A DNA stretch of 64,000 nt from assembly GCA_028571685.1 (NCBI GenBank), contig CM053158.1, positions 60,666,001 through 60,730,000 of the forward strand, written 5' to 3'. Of this stretch, positions 10,826 to 22,466 are shown in pieces; positions within the stretch are counted from its first letter, which is position 1; the number at the start of each line of letters is the position of its first letter. The DNA comes from Heterohyrax brucei. Its lineage: Eukaryota; Chordata; Mammalia; Hyracoidea; Procaviidae. Below the pieces are notes generated by a model. That model made no database searches. It was not told the DNA's origin and saw nothing but the letters and a program-made list of their open reading frames with translations. The translations under genes were made by a program, and so were the position numbers.

Positions 10826-11282
10826 TGTGGTGGTTTAGATTATGTGTCTATTTGGCTGGGCCATGATTGTCAGTCTTTATAGGTGGTCACTCTCATAATT
10901 GCATCTGCTATAAATAGCCAACCAGTTGAAAGGGAATGTCTTTGGGTGTGTGGCCTGAATCAGAGTATAAGCAGTGTTTTGTCTTTTTTGTTCACTCCGC
11001 ATCCTGTGGCTGCATCATGTTCATCTGACCTCTGGCTCTTGTCAGCTTATCTGTAGATCTTGGAATTCCTTGAGCTTCACAGCCTCAGAGTGGACTCCTG
11101 TTCTTCCACCTGCCAATCTTGGGTTCACCATTTCCTGTGATGATGTGAATTCAGAGAAGACTATCACGATCTACGAACATGGAATGTTCCAGCTTGTATA
11201 GTCACGTGATCCATTGCCTTGAAATAAATCTCTCTCTATATTTTTATACATTTTGCTTCTCTAGAGAACCCCGCCTAAAACA
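10826..11282 (+). mobile_element. second LTR (TGTGG...AACA type)
   Basis: 457 bp, starts TGTGGTGGTTTAGATTATGT, has AATAAATCTCTCTCTATA at about 11223 and ends TAGAGAACCCCGCCTAAAAC then A. Flanks are GGAAG and GTAAG (4 of 5 match). Related to 27386-27974 and to the antisense copy at 11488. Confidence 0.75.
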
Positions 11283-11539
11283 GTAAGTGAAAAAGAGGAA
11301 GAAACTGTACGAGATACGTTAACAGTGGCTGCAACAATGGGCTCAAGCATAGCCAGGACTGTGAGGATGGCACAGGACTAGGCGTGTATCATTCTCTTGC
11401 ACATAGGGCTGCTGTGTGGCACCTAACAACAAACAACATTTGGTCCTTTTATTTATCTTCCTTGTTCTCCACAATACTCACTCTCTCGGGCTGGGTTCTC
11501 TAGAAGAGTAAAAGCGGTAAAGTGTGATTGTATATAAAT

Positions 11540-11716
11540 ACAAATAAACCCATTACTGTTGAACTTATTCTGACTCATAGAGACCTCATAGATTGGGTAG
11601 AACTACCCTCACCCCCTCCAGAGTTTCCAAGGAGTAGCTGGTGGATTTGAACTGCTAACTTTTACTTGGCAGACGTATCTCATTGTAGCCCTTAATTACT
11701 GTGTCACCAGGGCTCC
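11540..11716 (-). mobile_element. AfroSINE, antisense (first of a serial pair)
   Basis: Complete antisense copy with CACCCCC expansion near 11612 and the head ending ACCAGGGCTCC. The flanks resemble ATAAATA. Confidence 0.8.
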
Positions 11717-11735
11717 ATAAATATGTACACAAAAA

Positions 11736-11898
11736 ACTAAACCATACCCTTTGCCACTGAGTCAGTACCAACTAATAGTGACCCTATAGAATAGAATAGA
11801 ATTGTCCTGTTGGATTTCCAAAGAGGGGCTGGTGGATTTGAACTGCTAGTCTTTTGGTTAGCAAACATAGCTCTTAACCATTGCACCATTAGGGCTCC
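11736..11898 (-). mobile_element. AfroSINE, antisense (second of a serial pair)
   Basis: Antisense copy with an AATAGAATAGAAT expansion near 11792. Inserted next to the previous SINE in the same A-rich site. Confidence 0.8.
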
Positions 11899-12398
11899 GT
11901 AAATATAGAGAGAGAGAGATTTAATTCAAGGAAACATCTCACACAGTTGTGGAGGCTGGCAAGTCCCAGATTCATGGGCTAGGAGTCAGGCTGGAGGCTT
12001 CCCTTGACTCATGAGATTGCGAGGCTGCCAAACCCAAAATCTGCGGGTCAACTGGCAGGCTGCTGGCTCACATTCCAAGAACTGGAGGTAAAATGATGGC
12101 AAGTCAGATGCAGGATCCAGAACAAGAGTGAATCTTGCTAGACCATCCTTGGAGGCAGGCCACAAACCCTGCAAGGAAGTTCCCCTTTGAACTGATTGAC
12201 TGCTGATAGCATATATCTTCAGAGGTGAGTACATTATATCAGATCTCATCATGGAGATGATTACATTATATCAAATCTCATCATAGAAGTGACTGTATTG
12301 TATTACATTATGGAAGATCAATCAGTCCAACGTTTTCCAAACCACTGAGACTCATATACCTTAGTTAACTTGACATATCATTAACCATCACTGTCACA

Positions 12399-12879
12399 TT
12401 TTGAAGTGTCTGGTCCACTCGTGAGTTCTCTTTCTTTGAGACCTGTTCCCAAATCACTGGAATGTGACCGGCACCCATGTTTGAGGACTAGAGTGGAAAT
12501 TGAAGGACAACTGGGGTAAATCCAGTGCTCTTCAGGAAGTCCAGTCAGGACTGGGAAGACCTGGCCAGTCCTGGTTGGGGGTGTCCCATGGACAAAGAAC
12601 CGAAAACATCACCCAATAGAGAGATTAGAGGGAGAAGCAGAATACAAGAAGGTTCTATAATCCTTGCAGACCCTAGTTCTGGCCCCTCCTAAGACCTATT
12701 CTCTGGCTTTCAGCTGAGTTCAGACAATGGGGGGCATCTATGAGAAATCTGAGGGGTACATGCCATAGTAAATAGCCCTTGGTTAGAATCTCTTCAGTTA
12801 CCCTTCTGAATGTGCCAGGACAATGACTGAGGTGTGATCAAGAGACTGATGAACAGCTAAGGCCTGGGCACAGGCTGCT
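12399..12879. other. no gene seen
   Basis: Mixed composition with no repeat or coding pattern I recognise. Confidence 0.4.
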
Positions 12880-12957
12880 GGTTATTACAGAGCCAGTGCT
12901 AGCACCCAGGTACTCTGACCTCTTGGTGCTGTGGTCTTTCCTTGACACCAGGCTGTG
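12880..12957 (+). mobile_element. MIR fragment
   Basis: GAGCCAGTGCTAGCACCCAG then CTCTGACCTCTTGGTGC and GTGGTCTTTCCTTGACACC follow the 3' half of a mammal-wide MIR SINE. Confidence 0.5.
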
Positions 12958-13034
12958 GCAACTCAAATCTTTAGCACGTAACTCATAACTTTTTGTCTTG
13001 TGACTTCCTCTAATTTTTCCACATGCTTTTTAAA

Positions 13035-13235
13035 ATCTTTATAGGTTGCTGTGAGTGGGAATCAGCTTAACAGCAATGGGTTCGTAACCCTTAAGTAACA
13101 CCTGGAAAACATCTATATAAGTCCTTTATACAAAAAAAATAAAGAAAGAAAGAAAGTCATCAAGTCAGTTCTGACTCCTAGTGACCCGGTATAACCTCAG
13201 AAGAATGCTGTGCACATCTTCTGTTTTCGCTTGGT
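13035..13235. repeat. SINE/RTE tail fragments
   Basis: A sense tail (TTGCTGTGAGTGGGAATCAG) at 13045-13090 and, after an AAAG run at 13140-13155, an antisense tail (CAAGTCAGTTCTGACTCC) at 13160-13190. Confidence 0.45.
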
Positions 13236-14007
13236 AGTTTTGCTTAACACCATTCACTTCTTTCATGTTTCATATCTGAGGTAAGCTGAATCTCTCTTCA
13301 AAAATACTTAAAATATAATCCACAAGGTTACCCACTAGCCATCCGGAGTAGACTTCCAGGTTGCTCCAACAGTCCTTCAGAGCGGATGGCAGCACCTTTC
13401 ACTGCTGTCGCCCCGTGCAGAGCATCACGGAGGGAGGATCCCAGGAGGCTTCGTGGGCAGGCCTACGAGTGGTGCCTATTATTCCTGTCCACATCCCTTT
13501 GAAGAGTTCCCTTCATGGCTACACCTCATTGCAAGGGAGACTGCCGATCATAAGCTCAGCCAGTATGGCCAAAGAGGAAAATGGTTTTTTGGAGAAGCCA
13601 GCATTCTGTTCCATACTCCTCACTCTTTTCATTTTATCACTTTATTGCTTGTATTCTATTGAAATAATAATCTTGAATTCAGTTTATACAGAAGCATCTG
13701 TGAAGGCATGTTTCCTCTATAGTGATAGCTAGAAGAAGGAAATGAAATATTGGCATTACTGACTAGTGCAAGCAGGAAATACCATCAGTTCCTCCCTTTT
13801 GCCTGCCTCCTACCCTTTTTAAAACTTTTTAGATAGAATTTCCTACCTATAAAACTTTTGCCAATTGCCTACCTTGCTGATCTTAGCCTCAAATTTCCCC
13901 TTTATGAGGATTTTCTTTAGGGCCAACTTAAATCAACTTTTTCTGTATTTTTTAATTGAGAGGAGAACTGAGAGGAGGGCACCCAATCTCATTTACCCTG
14001 GCCTGTT
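13236..14007. other. no gene seen
   Basis: A 123-codon open frame at 13361-13732 has no signature of a known family and includes a plain hydrophobic end coded by AT-rich DNA. I do not support it as a gene. Around 13490-13550 the sequence vaguely recalls an old LTR or L1. Confidence 0.4.
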
Positions 14008-14015
14008 TCTCAAAA

Positions 14016-14178
14016 GGAAAGCCTGGTGGCCAAGTGGTTAAGACCTATGGCTGCTAGACAAAAGATGAGCAGCTGGAATCCACTAGATGTTCCTTGGAAA
14101 CCCTAGGGGAAAGTTCTACTCTGTCCCAAAGGGTCACTGTGAATAGGAATTGACCTGACAGCAATGGGTTTTCAGTTT
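14016..14178 (+). mobile_element. AfroSINE
   Basis: Head with CCTGGTGGCCAAGTGGTTAA, tail with TGACAGCAATGGGTTTTC. Imperfect flanking repeat (TTCTCAAAA and TCCTCAAAA). Confidence 0.85.
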
Positions 14179-14659
14179 ATTCCTCAAAACAGGTGGCAAC
14201 TTGTCGTACCTCCAGAGAAGGAAAGGGGCAACTTAATGCCTCAGATTCCTTAGTGTTACTTCTCTGAAGCATAGAATCGGTGTCCTCAACTTCAGATCAC
14301 ACTACTACTACTTCAAGATTCTGAGCTCTGTGCCGGGGTTCCAAAAAGGAGAAGATGAACAAGCAACAGCCTCCACCCTCAAGAAGTTCCCAAGCTGGTG
14401 GGGAAGACAGACCAGAAAGTTACTACTAGTTGTGAAATTCATAAGCATCAATCATTCGAATTATAGTGACATCAAAATACATTGGCTCAACACTATAGAA
14501 GATCTATATGATGTCAGCTTTTTACCAGGGCTTTCACTGAAGATTGTCCTTCCACACAGCCAGCATCAGAAATGGTCACTTGTTTCCCTCTTGTGGAGTT
14601 ACTAGGAATTACACTATTCTGAAGCCATCTTCAAATTTTTACTACACGCAGCAACCTGA
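14179..14659. other. no gene seen
   Basis: A 91-codon open frame at 14330-14605 lacks recognisable features. No repeat identified. Confidence 0.4.
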
Positions 14660-14810
14660 AAAAGCAAAACAAAAAAATCTTTTCAATCAAGTTGATTCCT
14701 CATAGTGACTCTACAGGACAAAACTGCCCCATAAGGTTTCCAAGGAGCTTCTTGTATTGACCTTTTGGTTAACAACAGAATGCTTAACCACTAGGGCACC
14801 AGGGTTCCTC
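14660..14810 (-). mobile_element. AfroSINE, antisense
   Basis: Antisense tail after AAACAAAAAAATC, then CTGCCCCATAAGGTTTCC, and the head ending GGGCACCAGGGTTCC. Confidence 0.85.
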
Positions 14811-15439
14811 AGCAACTGAGGAAATAAATACTATTATCCCCATTTAGAGATTAGATAGCTGATGTGATCATGTATCCCATCATCTCTGCAGGTGAATTCC
14901 TAGCTCAGGAGCCTTTTCCTCAAAGAACTCTTAAGCTGAAGCTCAATATGAGAAGCAGATCAAGGCAGAGATGTTCTGGGTGAAGGAGGAATACTTTCCA
15001 CCTCCCCCTGCTTGCTTCTTGTCAATTCATGCCCATCTCCAGAAGGCACAACCAGCAGAGAAATTCCCTGGGGAGCTAAGAAGTACATGAGGAAACACCA
15101 TCTGGTCTACAGCCTCGTTTGACATGTGCAAAAACTGAAGCCTGGGAGCTGACACTTCTTCTGAGGCTCAGGTTATGGCTTGGAATGCCGAAGTTCTGAC
15201 CTGAAGTCTGGTCTGCACTCTACTGCACAACAGGCACCCCACCCCCCCAGCACTCTGCCATGCGCGATCTGGTGTTTACAGTTGTGCGGACACGGGCAGG
15301 AAGGGCTTATGGCTTTAGGTGAGGTAGCAGTGTCTGTTCATCACTACCACTGGTATTTGGGAGTGAGAAGAACAATCGCTTAGGGATTTTGGCCTTTTCT
15401 AGATCACAAGAAAGAAGGATCAGTAATTATAAAACACTG
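14811..15439. other. no gene; MIR-like traces
   Basis: CTATTATCCCCATTTAGAG at 14830 and TGCAAAAACTGAAGCCTGG at 15127 are MIR core-like. The rest is unassigned. Confidence 0.4.
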
Positions 15440-17213
15440 GCTTGGTGACAGAAACTATGTCAGAAATTGCAGGATAGAATTTTGTAAAGACCAACAACCT
15501 ATTCTATGGAAATAATGTTTTTAACAACATAAATGTCAATTATACACATGGATCTCGCTGGACAGAGTACACAGGAATCGAATCAACTACATCTGTGAAA
15601 AGAGATGATGGAAAAGCTAAATATCAGCAGTCAGAACAATGACAGGGCTGACTGCAGAGTAGATCATCAGCTGCTCACATGTAAGTGCAAGTTGAAGCTG
15701 AAAAAAATTAGAGCAAGTCCATGAGAACCAAAGTATGTCCTTGAATATATTCCACTTGAATCTAGAGATCACCTCAAGAACAGATTTGATACACTGAATA
15801 CTCATGACTAAAGAACATATGAGTTGTAAGAAGCCATGAAGAACATCATACATGAAGAAAGAAAAATGTCATTAAAAGGACAGGAAAGAAAGAAAAGACC
15901 CGAATGGATGCCAGAAGAGACTCTGAAACTTGCTCTTGAGCACAGAGTAGCTAAGGCAAATGGGAAAAATGATGAAGTAAAATTGCTGAACAATATTTCA
16001 AAGAGTGGCTCAAAAAGACAAAGTGTTACAATGAAATGTGAAAAAATCTGGAATTAGAAAAAGAACTGAAGAAAAAAATCTCAAGCCTCAAGTAGCAATA
16101 ATGAAGGATTCTAAGGGGGAAAATATTAAACAATGCAGAATGCATCAAGATAAGACAGAAGGAATACACACAGTCACCTTACCAAAAATAATTACTTGAC
16201 ATTGAGTCATGACAGGAGGTAGCTTATGGTCAAGAATTGACAGTATTGAAGAAAGAAATCCAAACTGCACTGAAGACATTGGTGAAAAATAAGGCTCCAT
16301 GAGTTGCTGGGACACCAGGTGAGATGTTTTGATGGACAGAAACAATGCTGGAAGCACTCATTTGTCTATGCCAAGAATTCTGGAAACCAGCTGCCTGGCC
16401 AACTGACTGGAAGAGATCTACATTGCCCACTCTATAGAAAGATGATCCAACTGGATGTGGGAATTATTAAACAATGTCATTAACAAATACAAGTAAAACT
16501 TTGCTGAGGATTCGAAAATGGCTTTAGCAACACATTGACACGGAACTTCCAGAAATCCAAGTCTGATTCAGAAAGAATGTAGAATAATAAGGATATCATT
16601 GCTGCTGTCAGATCTTGGCTGAAAGCAGAGAATACTAGACAGATGTTGTATTGACTATGCAAAAGCATTCAGCTGTGTGGATCATAACAAATTATGCATA
16701 CATTGCAAAGAATGGGAATTCCAGAACACTCAATTTTGCTCATGAGGAAACTTGTACATACCAAGAAACAGTCGTGCAGACAGAACAACAGGATGCTTCA
16801 TAGTTTAAAGTCAGGAAACATGTGCATCAAGTTGTGTCTTTTCACCATACTTTTCCAATCTGTAAACTGAACAAATAATCAGAGAAGCTAGGCTATACGA
16901 AAAAGAATGTGGTGTCAGGAATGGAGGAAGATCAACAAACTGATGACACAAACTCACCTGCTGAAAGTGAAGAGGCCTTGAATCTACTGATGTAGATCAA
17001 AGAATACAGCCTTCAGTATGGATTGTATCTCAACATAAGTAAAACCAAGACCCACAAAACTGGACCAGTAGGCAACATCATGATAAACGGAGGAAGATTA
17101 AAGTTGTCGAGAATTTCGTTTTACTTGGATCTGCAATCAATGTCCATGGAAGCAGCAGTCAAGAAATCAAAAGATGTAGGGCACTGGGCAAATCTTCTGC
17201 AAAAGGCCTAATG
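15440..17213 (+). mobile_element. RTE-type LINE, middle part
   Basis: Collinear with 57700-59540 of the longer RTE: endonuclease end (CACATGGATCTCGCTGGAC), linker (CGAATGGATGCCAGAAGAG), RT (TGGCCAACTGACTGGAAGAG) and later parts to CAAATCTTCTGCAAAAGGCC. Many stops and frameshifts. Confidence 0.85.
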
Positions 17214-17230
17214 CCATGTGGCTGAATCAA

Positions 17231-17430
17231 GCACATTTTGGATACTATCCTTTGTTAGTTGTATGTATTGACAAATATTTTATTATGTGGCTTATTCTTT
17301 GTTGTGTTCCTTTACTCATTTTGTTTTTTAAAGACAAAAGATTTTCATTTTAATGCAGTTAGATTTATCATTCTTTTTTTTTTTTTTATAGTTGGTACCT
17401 TCATGTCTTTAAGAAATCCTCCTTGTCTTT
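17231..17430 (-). mobile_element. old L1 3' region, antisense
   Basis: TTTTAATGCAGTTAGATTTA, a T run, then TAGTTGGTACCTTCATGTC and TTTAAGAAATCC match antisense L1M 3' UTR sequence. Confidence 0.6.
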
Positions 17431-17824
17431 TGTGCTATCCTGAAGGTGACCCCGCCTGTGGTACTTTGTACCCTCAGTCACCTACTGCTTCTGCTGGAGG
17501 AGGATTCCTCTGCTACCTCAGGCTTGACTGGGTCAGGGAGGGAGAGGCCACTTCTGGGATCCTTCCTTCTACCGTCACACCCAGTTTACAAAACAGTCTT
17601 TCCTATATAGCAGTTCCACATTTTCTTTTTAAGTTGGGATGGTCTTTCTAATGACTCGCCAAATCCGTGTCTCACTAGGTCGGGTTGTGGCAGAACTGAG
17701 TTGACCTCACTTATCCAAGGCCTTCATTTTAGTTTTGCTCTAGTATGGATGTCGCTGTGGTAGGATACGCTGGGACAGTGGCTGACAACAACTCAGAACT
17801 GGAATATTTGTCCTCTGAGTTGTG
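17431..17824. other. no gene seen
   Basis: Unassigned, moderately GC-rich. Confidence 0.4.
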
Positions 17825-17985
17825 TGGGAAGCCTGGTGGCATAGTGGTTAAATGCCATAGCTGCTAACCAGAAAGTTGGCAGTTCAAATCTGCCAGATAC
17901 TCCTTAGAAACTCTTTGGGGCAGTTCTAATCTATTTATAGGGTCACTGTGAGTCAGAATTGATTTGATGGCAGTGAGTGTTTTTT
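17825..17985 (+). mobile_element. AfroSINE
   Basis: GAAGCCTGGTGGCATAGTGG head with A box TAGTGGTTAAA, B box GTTCAAATC, and a tail ending GATGGCAGTGAG before T-rich sequence. Confidence 0.88.
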
Positions 17986-18845
17986 TATTTTATTTATTTT
18001 ATCTTGAAGAAATCTTTTTGAGGCCACTGGGTTTAATCACAGCTACATGACTTATAAGAGAGAATTCAGACACTGAACCAGGCTTTTTTGAGCTTAAACT
18101 AAATCTTTTTAATTCTGTTCTTAAATTCATTAGTCATTGAGTTTAAAAAACAAATTGTCCATAGCAAAAGCTTATAAAGTAACACTAAAACAGTGATCTT
18201 GGTAAATTACTTTCTTCTACAAGCTAAAGATAATGCTCATTCCTCTTCTACATTGTTTCTAAATGAGTCATTTTATGGCCAGTTTCGACATAAATTCTTT
18301 CCATTCTTCATTCCAATAAACAAATGTCAGCTTGGTTTGTGCTGCTCAAAAATGGTCTTTTACTTTCAGATTCCTTTGTTTATTGCATCTGGAAACTTTG
18401 AGTCTCTGAGAAGCAGCTCCTCTTGGCCTGACTGCCTCTCGGCCCTCTTCCACCTTCTCTTCCTGCACCGCTCTTCTTCCTCTCCAGCAGCTGCAGCAAG
18501 ACCTGAAGCTTCATTTATGTTTTCCCTAGGAAATCAAGTAATCACATGTCATGGCACTTCACCCTTTCATTAAAAGAAAAAAAAAATTAAGCATTTTGTA
18601 TATTTGAAAATATAGCTAAAACCACAGGCCTGTAGACCCTGTCCTGAGTGGAAATAGAATGTGCTTATCTGAAGACGACCTTGGGATGCTGAGACAGGGA
18701 CAGCCAAACAATCCCAAACTCAGCCTCCTTAAAACTTTTTTTTCGTAATTTATCATTTCAGTAAAATTGGCTTTTTTTCCTGTGTGCAATTCTGTCAATT
18801 TTAATACATATATAGATTTGTTTAACCAACTCTGTGCTTAAGATA
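17986..18845. other. no gene seen
   Basis: AT-rich. A 126-codon open frame at 18193-18573 has no recognised domain. It begins in AT-rich sequence without a promoter or splice signal I can support. Confidence 0.4.
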
Positions 18846-18848
18846 AAA

Positions 18849-19012
18849 CCCTGGTAGTGTGTGATTAAGTGTTACAGCTGCTAACTAGAAGGTCAGCGGT
18901 TCAAATCTGCCACACACTCCTTGGAAACTCTCTAGAGGCAGATCTACTCTGTTTACAGGATCGCTTTAAGTCAGGATTGACTCAGTGGCAGTGAATTTTG
19001 TTTGGGGTTTTA
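18849..19012 (+). mobile_element. AfroSINE
   Basis: Head CCTGGTAGTGTGTGATTAAG, B box GTTCAAATC, tail GACTCAGTGGCAGTG. Flanked by near-identical TGCTTAAGATAAAAC (about 18834) and TGCTCAAGATAAAAC (about 19013). Confidence 0.88.
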
Positions 19013-19041
19013 TGCTCAAGATAAAACAACACACAAAAATC

Positions 19042-21845
19042 CATTTTTTAACGAGATGAAGAAACAAATCACCAACTTTGTTTGAAAACAGAAGAAACTC
19101 CAAATAAGTAAAGCACTACTGAAGAATAGGAACACACTAGGAGGCCTCACACTACCCAATCTTGGAAACTACTACACTGTCGCAGTAGTCAAAATCAGCG
19201 TGGTACTGGCACAAAAAGAGACATACAGACCAATGAAACAGAGTTGTGACCCCAGGCATGTCACCATTCTTTTATGAACAGTTGATACTTGACAAAGGCC
19301 CTAAGATTGTAAACATGGGTAAAAACAGTCTCTTTACAAATGGTGCTGGCAAAATAGGATATTCATCTGCAAAAAATGGAAACAAGACCCATATTTCACA
19401 CCTTACACAAAAACTAACTCAAAATGGATCAAAAACCAAAATATCAAACCTAAAATGGTAAAGATCATGCAAGAAAAAATAGGATCGACAATCGAAGTTC
19501 TAATACAAAGCTTAGGCAGATGTCAAAATCTGAAAAAGCAAGCACAATCAACAGAAGAGAAAAATAGATAAATGGGAACTACTAAGGATCAAACACTTTT
19601 GCTCATCCAAAGGCTTTAAGAAAAGAGTTAAAAGAACACCTACAGAATGGGAAAAAATATTTGGCCACTACATGTCTGACCAACATCTGATCTCCGTAAT
19701 CTACAAGGTACTGCAAAATATCAACAAGAAAAAGGTAAATAACCCAATTAAGTGATGGACAAAGGAGATGGGCAGACACTTCACCAAAGAGGACATCCAG
19801 GCTGTTTTAGTCAGCTAGGGCTGCTCTAACAGAAATACCACAGAGTGGATGGCTTTAACAAAGCAAGGTTTATTCTTACATAGTCCTGTAGGCTGCAAGT
19901 CCATATTCAGAGTGTCCGCTCCAGGGGAAGGCTCTCCCCTTGTGGGCTCAGGAGGAAAGTCCGGTATTGCATCAGTCTTTGTCCAGGGAGCATCTTGGCA
20001 CAGGAACCTCAGGTCTGAAGGTTGCGCTCTTCTCCTGGTGCAGATTTCTTGACAGTGTGAGGTTCCCAATTCTCTGCCTGCTTCTCTGTCCTTTTATCTC
20101 TCATAGGATGAAAGGATTAAGGGTGGGGCAAGCTATACTCCAGGGAAACTCCCTTTACAGTGGAGCAGGGAGGTAATTCTATGAAGGGATTTACAGGCCC
20201 CACCCTACTCCTTTAACACACAGCATAGGAAAACCACATAATGGATGAGAGTCACAAGATACTGGGAGTCATGGCCCAGCCACATGGCTACACATATTTT
20301 TGTGGGGACACAATTTGATCCATGACACAGGCAGCCAGAAGACACATGAGGAAATGCTCATGATCATTAGTTATCACAGACATCCAAATCAAAACTACAG
20401 TGAGATACCATCTCACCCCAACAAGGTTGACTATAATCCCAAAAAAACACAAAACAACAAATGTTGGAGAGTCTGAGGAGAGAAGGGAACCCTCCTACAC
20501 TGCTGGTGGGATTGAAAAATGGTACAACCTCTTTGGAAAGCAATTTGACAATTTAAAAAGCTGGAAATAGATGTATCATTTGATCCAGTAATCCTACTCC
20601 TTGGAATTTATCCTACAGAAACAAAGGCTATCACAGACTTGTGCACACGAATGTTTATTGCAGCACAGTCTACAACAGCAAAAAGATGGAATCAACCTAG
20701 ATACCCACCAACAGATGAATTGATAAACCAACTAGTTCATCTACTCAATGGAACACTATGCAATGATAAAAAATGATGATTTTAGGAAACATGTCATAAC
20801 CTGGTTTCAGCTAGAAGACATTATGCTGAGTGAAATCAGTCAGTGACAAAAGGACCAATACTGTATGAGACCCTTGCTATAAGGACTTAAAAATAGATCT
20901 ATGTACAGTAGAAAAGACTCTTTGATGGCTACAAGGGTGAGGAGGGAGGGTGAGTGTTGGTCATTGATTAGATAGTTGATAGAAATTTGTTTAGGTGAAA
21001 GCAGTGACAGCAGAAAGTAGATCAAACTTAGCTAGACTTTAGCATAAACTGAAAGCTCTTCTAATCTCCCAGTATTGCAAGGAGAGAATAGCAGGGACGG
21101 GCTCTGGGGACCACATGGAGGTCAATTGGCATAACTAGCCTATTGTTAAGAAAGTCTTCTTCAACCCATATTTGTGAGTGGCATCTGGGGTCTTAAAAGC
21201 TAGCAAGCTGCCATCTGAGGTACACCAAGTGGTCCCAGCTCATGTGGAAGAGATGATCACCTAGAACAACAAAGACATGAAGAAAAAAGAGCCCAGGAGA
21301 CAGAATGATCCATGTGAACGGGAGACTGTAACAACAGGTGACATGAAGAACAAGATGGTGCCCAGCCACCACCAAAGACAGCCATGATGGGGCACACAAT
21401 GTTGAGCCCCAGTGGCAACACGAGAAAAAGATAGATGCAGCTCAAGAACTTGACTAAAAGATCACAGTTGATGGTCTAACAGCCTGGGAAATCTCCTGAG
21501 AGCATGGCCCCTAGACCTGCTGCTGCTCCTGTTTAGAAAACACTACTGAGGTCAACTCTTCAGACAAAAATGGACTGGACTCAGGGCCACAGTGTAACCA
21601 TATAGTGTGTCTACTTTATGGTTCTGTGCATTTATAGGATGCTGTCCTATTGGTCTCTTTCTAGATGGGAGAGAAGAGGGTGGAGAGGAGGGGGCAAGAG
21701 CTTGTTAAGAGGACACGACAAGCACAAAATGAAAAGGAGGAGTGTGCTGTCACAGGGCAAGGAGAGAAGAAGGATCTGCAGATAGGTGGGCATGCCAAAT
21801 TTATTTGGATTGTATGCCTTCACTTAATCACACACACAAAAAATG
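19042..21845 (+). mobile_element. L1, 5' truncated, with nested LTR
   Basis: ORF2 C-terminal region (CACTACTGAAGAATAGG and ACACTACCCAATCTTGG) through the 3' UTR. Flanked by ACACACAAAAATC at 19029-19041 and 21846-21858, a 13-bp target-site duplication. An LTR occupies 19803-20327. All frames are broken. Confidence 0.88.
19803..20327 (-). mobile_element. ERVL/MaLR-like solo LTR, antisense, in L1
   Basis: 525 bp from TGTTTTAGTCAGCTAGG to TTTGATCCATGACA, flanked by CAGGC at 19798-19802 and 20328-20332. The 5-bp duplication fits class III elements. Confidence 0.88.
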
Positions 21846-21899
21846 ACACACAAAAATCTCCTTTGCGCTGTCTTGTTTTTTATTATCTCCTCTTCCTCC

Positions 21900-22466
21900 T
21901 CCTAAACCCAAGAGACTGCTGATCTGTTTTCCATCACTGTGGTTTTGACTTCTTGAAAAAATAATATAGATGGAAATCATGTAATACGTAACATTCTGAG
22001 ATTAGCTTCTTTCCCTCAGCATAACTGCCTTTAAGATTCATACAAGTTGTTGCATGTATGAATTGTTCCTTCTTCAGTTGTATGGATATTCTCACAGTTT
22101 GCTTATCCATTCACCAGTTGAAGAACTATTTGTATTGTTTTCTGTGTTTGGTAATTATGAACGGAGCTTCTATAAACATTCACATATGGATTATTGTATG
22201 AAAATGAGTTCCAATTTCTACAGGGTAAGTGTGCTAAATTAGAATTTCTGAGTCACATGGTATAGGTTTAAATTTATAAGAAATTACCAAATTGTTTTCC
22301 AGATCAGCTGTACCATTTTGCAATCCTACTGACAGATGAGATTGTCCATATTTTTTATTTTAGCTACTCTAATTGGTGTGAAGTGTCTGTCATTATGATT
22401 TTAATTTGTATTCCTGAATAGCTAGTGATTTGAACATCTTTTCATGTACTTATCTGTCATCTATAT
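21900..22466 (-). mobile_element. old L1 3' end, antisense
   Basis: TTGCATGTATGAATTGTTCC, GAGTCACATGGTATAGG, AATTGTTTTCCAGATCAGC and CCATTTTGCAATCCTACTG are in the order of an antisense L1M 3' region. Confidence 0.7.

Larger units (their letters stand above)
9487..11438 (+). mobile_element. RTE-type LINE 3' half, split by two LTRs
   Basis: RTE pieces at 9487-9536, 10077-10825 and 11283-11438 join across two LTRs and run from the late RT region (ATTCAATCTGTATGCTGAAC) to the 3' end (GGCACCTAACAACAAAC). The reading frame is destroyed. Confidence 0.85.
11488..12398 (-). mobile_element. LTR of the TGTGA-type, antisense, holding two AfroSINEs
   Basis: Antisense copy: the left edge has GGTTCTCTAGAAGAG and the right edge runs TTAACTTGACATATCATTAA to ACTGTCACA at 12398. 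The same ends in sense occur at 10826 and 27386. AfroSINEs at 11540 and 11736 sit in its A/T-rich left part. Confidence 0.65.

Noticed and set aside
13361-13732. 123-codon open frame
   Set aside because: No start context, splice support or family pattern; compatible with chance.
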